Shown here: positions 58,405 through 64,000 of the stretch, in pieces
Layout of the letters: each line of letters opens with the position of its first letter
Numbering within the stretch: the stretch's first letter is position 1
NCBI RefSeq assembly: GCF_007744075.1
Contig: NZ_CP036266.1
Span: 1,079,001-1,143,000, forward strand
Direction of reading: 5' to 3'
Length of the DNA stretch: 64,000 nucleotides
DNA from: Gimesia chilikensis
Lineage (GTDB): Bacteria > Planctomycetota > Planctomycetia > Planctomycetales > Planctomycetaceae
Made by a program: the position numbers and the translations under genes
The notes under the pieces: model-generated
Databases searched by the model: none
What the model was told of the DNA's origin: nothing
Seen by the model: only the letters and a program-made list of their open reading frames with translations

Positions 58405-59088
58405 ATGGCATTTACTCTGGAGCAGGTGGTTCCCTGGGGGCGTTCGTTTGAGGAATATCGGGCGATGTTTGACCTGGGGGAGGCGGATCTTGCGCAGCGG
58501 ATTCTGGGTTGCGGGGACGGGCCGGCCAGTTTTAATGCGACGCTGACGCGGCAGGGGGGCGCGGTGGTCTCGGTGGATCCGTTGTATGCGTTCTCTGCCG
58601 GGGAGATCGGTCAGCGGATTGACGAGACATTCGTGACCGTATTGCAACAGACGCGGGAGAATGCGGGTGAGTTTGTCTGGGAACAGATTCGCTCGGTCGA
58701 AGAACTGGGAGAGATCCGCAGGGCTGCAATGCAGGAGTTTCTGGCTGACTATCCGACGGGGAAGGCGCAGGGGCGCTACCGGGAGGCGGCGTTGCCTGTG
58801 TTGCCGTTTGAGGAGGCTGCCTTTGATCTGGCGGTCTGCTCACACTTTCTGTTTTTGTACAGCGCGCACTTTTCCCTTGAGTTTCATCTGGCTTCCCTCA
58901 GGGAGTTATGCAGGGTGGCTCGCGAGGTGCGTGTGTTTCCGTTGCTGGAACTGGGGGCGAGACCGTCCCGGTATCGCGAACCGGTCGTGGCAGAACTGTC
59001 CGCGGAGGGTTATGATGTGCAGATCAGACGCGTGACTTACGAGTTTCAGAAACAGGGAAACGAAATGCTGGTGATTTCGGTTCCTTAA
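58405..59088 (+). CDS. SAM-dependent methyltransferase-like protein
   Basis: 227 aa. A glycine-rich AdoMet-binding motif ILGCGDGPASFNATLTRQGGAVVSVDP is present, and FDLAVCSHFLFL matches the usual motif before the catalytic strand. Motif order fits a class I methyltransferase. The substrate cannot be deduced. Confidence 0.78.
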   Translation: MAFTLEQVVPWGRSFEEYRAMFDLGEADLAQRILGCGDGPASFNATLTRQGGAVVSVDPLYAFSAGEIGQRIDETFVTVLQQTRENAGEFVWEQIRSVEELGEIRRAAMQEFLADYPTGKAQGRYREAALPVLPFEEAAFDLAVCSHFLFLYSAHFSLEFHLASLRELCRVAREVRVFPLLELGARPSRYREPVVAELSAEGYDVQIRRVTYEFQKQGNEMLVISVP

Positions 59089-59133
59089 TACTGAGAACCC
59101 GCCCGACAATCTTACTGTTTCAAGTTGCCCTGT

Positions 59134-59850
59134 ATGAGAATTGGTTTTCTACTGCTGCTGATTGCGGTGCTGCTGGTGCTGGCTGCCGGGATGCACCAGG
59201 GGCTGTGGTGGCTGCTGCTCTGGCCTGCGTTCAGCTTTGCGCTGGTGGCGGCGGGGTATTTTGGTCTCGGTCCCCGGGTGTTTAACAAATCGGAAGCGGG
59301 GCTGGTGCCGTTGTTCAATCGGTGTCTGTTGTTTCCCTACCTGCTGTATCTGAACGGGGTCTGGCATGTGTCGCGGCTGTTGAGACCGGAGCCGCCTTTG
59401 AATCAGTTGACGGAGAACCTGTTTGTCAGTCGGCGTCTGTTGTCCCATGAGCTGCCGGCGGAGATTGTGCATGTGATTGATCTCACGTGTGAGCAGAGTG
59501 AACCACGGGAGCAGCGTTTGCGTGGCTATCACTGCTTCCCTATTCTGGACCGAGAAGCACCGTCGGTTGAAGCGTTATCTGAATGGATTTCCCAAGTCGC
59601 AGCGTTGCAGGAACCTGTATTGATCCACTGCGCTGAGGGCCATGGTCGGACGGGGCTGTTTACTGCGGCGCTGCTGTTGTATACCCGGCAGTGTGGGAGT
59701 GTGGAAGAATCGCTGCGTTTTATTCAGAGCCGGAGACCACTGGTGCGCTTGAGCGGAGCACAGCGTCGCGTGTTACAGACTTTTTATGAAGGGCTGGAAA
59801 CCGCGGCACCATTACCGGTTGCAGACGAGTCGCGGAGTGACGATGATTGA
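59134..59850 (+). CDS. Membrane-anchored dual-specificity phosphatase
   Basis: About 238 aa. Two hydrophobic segments (5-20 and 25-45) anchor it; a cytoplasmic phosphatase domain follows with the loop HCAEGHGRTG (H165, C166, R172), the Cys-x5-Arg signature of protein-tyrosine phosphatases, and the likely general acid D139 in PILDREAP. ATG 59134 is chosen; an upstream TTG adds three residues. Substrate unknown. Confidence 0.88.
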   Translation: MRIGFLLLLIAVLLVLAAGMHQGLWWLLLWPAFSFALVAAGYFGLGPRVFNKSEAGLVPLFNRCLLFPYLLYLNGVWHVSRLLRPEPPLNQLTENLFVSRRLLSHELPAEIVHVIDLTCEQSEPREQRLRGYHCFPILDREAPSVEALSEWISQVAALQEPVLIHCAEGHGRTGLFTAALLLYTRQCGSVEESLRFIQSRRPLVRLSGAQRRVLQTFYEGLETAAPLPVADESRSDDD

Positions 59851-59935
59851 ACTCGCAGAGTAAATATTCCGGCTGAATATCTGTCTTAGCGCGAGGCAGC
59901 CGGGCAGAGGAGTTTTATCAGAGAGGAGTCAAGCG

Positions 59936-60664
59936 GTGGATACCATCGTCTGTATTCCGATGTCAATCAAAGGGCCGGAGGAACTGCTGCCGCTGGTTAT
60001 GAATGAGACCGGGGGCAAGTACCTTTATGCCGGTTCCATTTTGATGTCGGTCGAACATAAATTCTCGGCGCATTGTGAATTTGGTGAGCACGATGACCAG
60101 ATTTCCGTTGCCTTTCAACTGGGAGGGCAGGGCAGCATCAGCGGTGAAGATATCGCGACGCTGGATACGCATCAGTGTGTGCTGTACCTGATCTGGCCCA
60201 ATGCGGGGCTGAATGAGTTGTACCGGCTGCATGCCTTGATCAATGTCTGCCTGGATTGTGGCGGGCTGGGTGTCAAATTCGAAAATTCGGGAGTCGCCCA
60301 TTCAGCGGCTGACTGGCGGGCGAAAAACTTTGCTGAAGATACGCTGGACCTGTTGCAGTCGCATGTGATGCTGGTGGGCTGTGAGACGCATTTTTACAGC
60401 ACCGGCATGCACATCTTCGGGATGCCCGATGCCGCGGTGCCTGCGAGTGTGGAGAATCGTGAGGCCGCTTTCCTGTTGACCGAGTTCAATCACTACCAGA
60501 TGTGCGAGTCGCCTGTGTTTGAAGAGGGGCATACGTTTTCGACGAGTGCAGACGCGCCTTATTATCGCATCTCTCGAAAAGATGACTGGATCAATGCGGA
60601 CGAAGAATGCTTTGCTAATCCATTCGGCAGGTATCTGCTGGAGCCACTGGACCTCCCGGCCTGA
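59936..60664 (+). CDS. DUF4261-like protein
   Basis: 242 aa. The C-terminal part (YSTGMHIFGMPDAAVPAS...EAAFLLTEFNHYQ) resembles DUF4261, a domain met among bacterial immunity-type proteins. The N-terminal part is an alpha/beta domain. Start GTG 59936 with GGAG about 8 nt upstream. The family call is tentative. Confidence 0.6.
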   Translation: MDTIVCIPMSIKGPEELLPLVMNETGGKYLYAGSILMSVEHKFSAHCEFGEHDDQISVAFQLGGQGSISGEDIATLDTHQCVLYLIWPNAGLNELYRLHALINVCLDCGGLGVKFENSGVAHSAADWRAKNFAEDTLDLLQSHVMLVGCETHFYSTGMHIFGMPDAAVPASVENREAAFLLTEFNHYQMCESPVFEEGHTFSTSADAPYYRISRKDDWINADEECFANPFGRYLLEPLDLPA

Positions 60665-60688
60665 GACTGGAAAACTGTTGCTGATCCC

Positions 60689-62089
60689 ATGAGTAAGATG
60701 ACGACCACAGTTCCACGGATTCCTGTACTGACGTGGAAAATCTCCGCGGTGACTGGTGCCGGGGCCTTTATGGCGATGCTGGATTCTACAGTGGCGAATC
60801 TGGCAATCGAATCGATTCGGTCCGACCTGCAGTCAACACTGACTCTGGTGCAGTGGGTGGCGACCGGCTATCTGTGTGCCCTGGCAGTCTCACTGCCGAC
60901 AGTAGGCTGGCTGGGCAAACGCTTCGGATATGGACGCACCTGGGCGGGGAGTCTGATTGCGTTTGTGCTCGCTTCTGCCTTTTGTGCGCTGTCTCCGGGA
61001 CCGGTGAGCCTGATTATTGCGCGGGTACTGCAGGGCCTGGCGGGAGGCATTATGGTGCCTGCGGGGCAGGCGATCATTGGTTCGACGGCGGGAAAGAAAG
61101 AGCTGGGTCGAATTATGGGGCTTTTGGGACTGGTGATTGCGCTGGGGCCTGCCATCGGTCCCGCGGTGGGTGGTGTCTTGCTCGAAACGACTTCGTGGCG
61201 GTGGCTGTTCTGGATCAATGTACCACTGGGAATTATCACTCTGCTGGCAGCCCGTAATCTGGTGCCAGCTGGCGAATTGAATGAGGGACAGCGTCTGGAC
61301 CGCTGGGGGTTTCTGTTGCTCAGTCTGGGACTGCCGCTTTTGCTGTATGGGAGTACCGAGACCGGCGTTTCCGGCGGTACGGTGTTAACCGTAGGAGCGA
61401 TGCTGGGAGGTGTGGTGCTCTCAATGGCGTTTACGTTGCATGCCTTTCGCGCGGCGGATCCGTTGATCGACTTGCGTCTGCTGCGGAACAAGACGTTTAC
61501 AACCGCCACGCTGACGACCGGATTGACCGGAGCGAATATGTACGGCGCGCTGCTTCTGCTGCCCTTGTATTTTCAGATTGAACTCGATCAGAGTCTGACG
61601 CGAACGGGACTGCTCCTGCTGGTAATGGGACTGGCCAGTGCGCTGGTACTGCCGGTGGGGGGGACCCTGACCGACCGCTACAGTGCCGGGCAGGTTTCCC
61701 TGTGGGGAGCGGTGCTTCTGTTCTGTTCGAGTCTGCCGTTTCTATATTCAGAGATACTGTCGCCACCGATTCTGTTTATCGCGCTGGCGATGCGGGGAGC
61801 CGGAATTGCACTGGCGCAGATGCCTGCGATGACAGCCGCTTATACGGCAGTGACAGCGGAACAGATGGGAGATGCGGCGACGCTGGTGAATATCACACAG
61901 CGGATCGGCGGGGCGGTAGGGGCGATCTGTATTGTGATTATGCTGCAACACATGGGACGGCAGACTGATTTGAGCCCCCATGTCTGGGCCAGCGGTGTGT
62001 TGACCGCGATTTCATTGCTGGTGGTGATCACGGCTTTCCGATTAAATCAGAATTTCTCCAATAAAGCCGAAGTCGAATCGAATAGCTAG
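60689..62089 (+). CDS. MFS multidrug transporter, DHA2 type
   Basis: 466 aa, 12-14 TM segments. The motifs LDSTVANLAIESI and QWVATGYLCALAVSLPTVGWLGKRFGYGR, with the GP-rich block GLVIALGPAIGPAVGG, are those of the EmrB/QacA drug:H+ antiporters. It probably exports toxic compounds across the cytoplasmic membrane. No partner EmrA gene lies nearby. Confidence 0.93.
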   Translation: MSKMTTTVPRIPVLTWKISAVTGAGAFMAMLDSTVANLAIESIRSDLQSTLTLVQWVATGYLCALAVSLPTVGWLGKRFGYGRTWAGSLIAFVLASAFCALSPGPVSLIIARVLQGLAGGIMVPAGQAIIGSTAGKKELGRIMGLLGLVIALGPAIGPAVGGVLLETTSWRWLFWINVPLGIITLLAARNLVPAGELNEGQRLDRWGFLLLSLGLPLLLYGSTETGVSGGTVLTVGAMLGGVVLSMAFTLHAFRAADPLIDLRLLRNKTFTTATLTTGLTGANMYGALLLLPLYFQIELDQSLTRTGLLLLVMGLASALVLPVGGTLTDRYSAGQVSLWGAVLLFCSSLPFLYSEILSPPILFIALAMRGAGIALAQMPAMTAAYTAVTAEQMGDAATLVNITQRIGGAVGAICIVIMLQHMGRQTDLSPHVWASGVLTAISLLVVITAFRLNQNFSNKAEVESNS

Positions 62090-62309
62090 CACTCCAGTCT
62101 GCGCTGATTCTGATCTGCGAGGTTTAGAATGTGTTGCAGGCCGTTTATCTCTCAATGATGAAAAGGTTTATGATAAGTCTGTGGGGGTGGATCGGTTGTG
62201 AAAGCGGAGCAGATCCGACTGAGGGGATTGTGCCTGTAATCTGATTGACCCCGGTCTAACGGGCGGGTACGATTTGAATCCGTAAATTTGTTCACATTAA
62301 AGGGTCGCT

Positions 62310-62684
62310 ATGACAGAGCAGGCTGGAACCAGTTCCTGGTTGAAACGGATCAGAATATTTACGGGCTTACTGCTGATGGCACTGGCCGTCGGTGGGGCAG
62401 TGATGCTGGCGACCGCTGGTGGTATGAGTAGCGGCACGCTGGCCAGCGGGCGTTCGGTAACCGCACAGTCTGACAGCTGGAAATTAGATGCTACTTACTC
62501 GGGTGATACGGCGACCATCAAAACCGCGGGGTTTAACATTGAGGTGACCCCCGATCGACTGAATGTGGATCGGCAGCGGATCGCGTTTATCGACTCCAGG
62601 GCGAAATCGGTGGGAGTGAAAGTGAAAGCAAATGAAATTATCTTTCATGCGGATGGGAAGTGGGTGGCCACTTATCGCCGGTAA
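62310..62684 (+). CDS. Hypothetical membrane-anchored small protein
   Basis: 124 aa. An N-terminal TM anchor (about 15-36) is followed by a small exported beta-rich domain. Unrecognised family. Starts at ATG 62310 without a strong ribosome site. Confidence 0.62.
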   Translation: MTEQAGTSSWLKRIRIFTGLLLMALAVGGAVMLATAGGMSSGTLASGRSVTAQSDSWKLDATYSGDTATIKTAGFNIEVTPDRLNVDRQRIAFIDSRAKSVGVKVKANEIIFHADGKWVATYRR

Positions 62685-62855
62685 GGGTTCTGCAGTGACC
62701 TGACTGAGTGCCTCGTGGCTGGTGCCAAATACTATTGCAAATCCGGGAAGTTCTGTCATGATAATCAGACAGTTATCCGCCCGTGCTTCAGCCGCTCTGT
62801 CGTTTTTGTAACAGGCAGGTTGGTGTGAAGCGGATCCCGTTGAAAGAGCAGTACC

Positions 62856-63590
62856 GTGACTCCTGCGCCTCAGGTCATGACTTCCGCTGCTGGTGATTAT
62901 TCCCGAAACCTCTGGCTGGTGCCGGGACCGCAGGACAGCGTGCATCCACTCTGTCTGTTTCTGGACGCCGAACATTATCTCCGTGATATGGACTGTCTGC
63001 CGCTGATCAGCAAGTTGATGGCGGGAGGGCAGATTCCTCCCCTGACGCTGGCGTTCGTTTCTCATGTCAGCAGCGAAGATCGCCAGCGGGATTATCTCTG
63101 GAACCCGCGTTACTCGCAATTTCTCGCGCAGGAAGTCGTTCCCTGGGTATGTGCCCGTTCCCATGCGCAGGCTGAGGGGAATCTCATCTGTGGTCTGAGC
63201 CTGAGCGGTCTGGCTGCGGCGCATGTCGCGTTTCAGTATCCCGGGCTGTTCAGCCAGGTATTGTGCCAGTCGGGTTCGTTCTGGTGGCTCGCACAGCAGG
63301 AACCGGAGCTGCCTGTGAATCATGCGCGGTTCTGGTTGAGCGTGGGGGATCAGGAGACCGAGACCGAGGTAACGCATCCCCCGTCAGGCCTGTACCAGGA
63401 AATTTCGCAGATCGAAGGCGTGGAGTGGGCAGCAACCGCGTTTCAGGATCAGGGGGCCACGGTGCAGTATCAGCAGTACAAAGGGGGGCATGCGATTGCA
63501 CCCTGGCGGGCCGAGTTGCCTGCGGCGCTCTGCTGGTTGCTGGCGGCGCAGCAGGTGGATAACGGCGTACATTCGCAGGGGATTTCCTGA
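62856..63590 (+). CDS. Esterase (alpha/beta-hydrolase, Fes/esterase D-like)
   Basis: 244 aa. The nucleophile elbow GLSLSG (Ser near 112) lies after the block VVPWVCARSHA, and the last part has SVGDQETETE and the catalytic-type GGHA. It resembles enterochelin-esterase/esterase D-like hydrolases. The start is either GTG 62856 or ATG 62877. Substrate unknown. Confidence 0.8.
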   Translation: MTPAPQVMTSAAGDYSRNLWLVPGPQDSVHPLCLFLDAEHYLRDMDCLPLISKLMAGGQIPPLTLAFVSHVSSEDRQRDYLWNPRYSQFLAQEVVPWVCARSHAQAEGNLICGLSLSGLAAAHVAFQYPGLFSQVLCQSGSFWWLAQQEPELPVNHARFWLSVGDQETETEVTHPPSGLYQEISQIEGVEWAATAFQDQGATVQYQQYKGGHAIAPWRAELPAALCWLLAAQQVDNGVHSQGIS

Positions 63591-63629
63591 AACAGGAGGC
63601 CGAATCACTGAAACCGTCGCTGGATCAAT

Positions 63630-64000
63630 ATGAGTCGAGATAAAACAGCCCGCTGCCTGGAAGAGATGCTCGCTTTTTTTCTGCGGCATTGTGAGGATAG
63701 AGGTACGCTGGGAGAGCTGTATCTGATGAGTCGCGATTCCGAGAGCTGGTGCCGGGGGCATGAACTGCATCGCCGGATTCGCGAAAAGACACAGTCTGCA
63801 GAACGCAGCGGTGATCTCTTGGGAGAGGCGCAGTACACGTTTGAAGAATGTTGCGCGAAGACGTTTTATAATCTCTCTGATGCGATGGTGCCGTTTTCAG
63901 AGGACACGCCATTCTGGATTATTCCGCAGGGATTTCGCCTGGCACGGCGGCTGGAGCTGGAGAATCCGTACGCGTTTACCTCGCTGCTGAGTTCGGAACA
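63630..64000 (+). CDS. Hypothetical protein, partial (runs off the window)
   Basis: An ATG at 63630 opens a frame of 123 codons without stop to the end of the window. The protein begins MSRDKTARCLEEMLAFFLRHCEDRG and continues with helical, Cys/His-containing sequence and FWIIPQGFRLARRLELEN. Codon use matches the neighbours. No family can be named from this part. Confidence 0.65.
   Translation, partial: MSRDKTARCLEEMLAFFLRHCEDRGTLGELYLMSRDSESWCRGHELHRRIREKTQSAERSGDLLGEAQYTFEECCAKTFYNLSDAMVPFSEDTPFWIIPQGFRLARRLELENPYAFTSLLSSE

Overview
The window looks like a chromosomal segment of a planctomycete, most similar in style to Gimesia/Planctomyces. The evidence is a DUF1559 prepilin-like protein with an H-X9-DG tail paired with a small carboxypeptidase-regulatory-like lipoprotein, an HpnC-type squalene pathway enzyme, many short family-specific hypothetical proteins, and long leaders between loosely packed genes. 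The taxon is inferred from gene content, not from a marker gene.

Layout. 1-6.9 kb: a truncated membrane-anchored MutS-like ATPase (minus strand), an amidohydrolase, a secreted protein, a DUF2262-like protein, the ribosome-assembly GTPase Der, and HpnC. 7.2-11.8 kb: aerobic ribonucleotide reductase, nrdA-nrdB, behind a promoter with an NrdR-like box and a 490-nt leader. NrdB has Phe in place of the radical Tyr and Glu in place of the first Asp ligand, the signature of class Ic (Mn/Fe) enzymes. 11.8-15.7 kb: a DUF1559/lipoprotein module lying between two 77-bp copies of the nrdB 3' end plus terminator, then a secreted single-TM protein. 15.7-19.2 kb: an accessory stretch of small orphan genes (SMI1/KNR4-like, zinc ribbon, membrane protein) with two copies of a 185-bp palindrome-ended repeat.

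19.2-25.3 kb: metE behind a strongly structured GC-rich leader, followed by a BtuFCD-like cobalamin-type ABC transporter. 25.3-26.9 kb: a Dabb protein and a secreted Cys/Pro-rich protein. 26.9-38.2 kb: a minus-strand respiratory operon of eleven genes. In transcription order these are diheme cytochrome c, CtaC, CtaD, CtaA, CtaB, CtaE, COX4, ABC ATPase, ABC permease, an SCO1-DUF420 fusion and a small CPMC membrane protein. It encodes an A2-type cytochrome oxidase with its heme A synthesis and copper-insertion machinery. 38.6-44.7 kb: a D-glutamate-cyclase-like protein, an M1 peptidase, a monooxygenase-fold protein, two very small charged proteins and a lipoprotein. 45.2-52.8 kb: a LysR regulator and glutamate synthase gltB-gltD, closed by a clear terminator.

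52.9-64.0 kb: a third repeat copy opens a second accessory stretch. It holds a macro-domain protein, a TPR protein, DUF4291, DUF5662, CYTH, methyltransferase, dual-specificity phosphatase, DUF4261-like, an MFS exporter, an esterase and several unrecognised proteins; the last gene runs off the window. No tRNA, rRNA, CRISPR array, transposase or prophage gene was recognised. The most distinctive items are the class Ic reductase signature, the duplicated nrdB terminator around the DUF1559 module, the three-copy REPIN-like repeat, the structured metE leader, and the unusual proteins of the oxidase operon.
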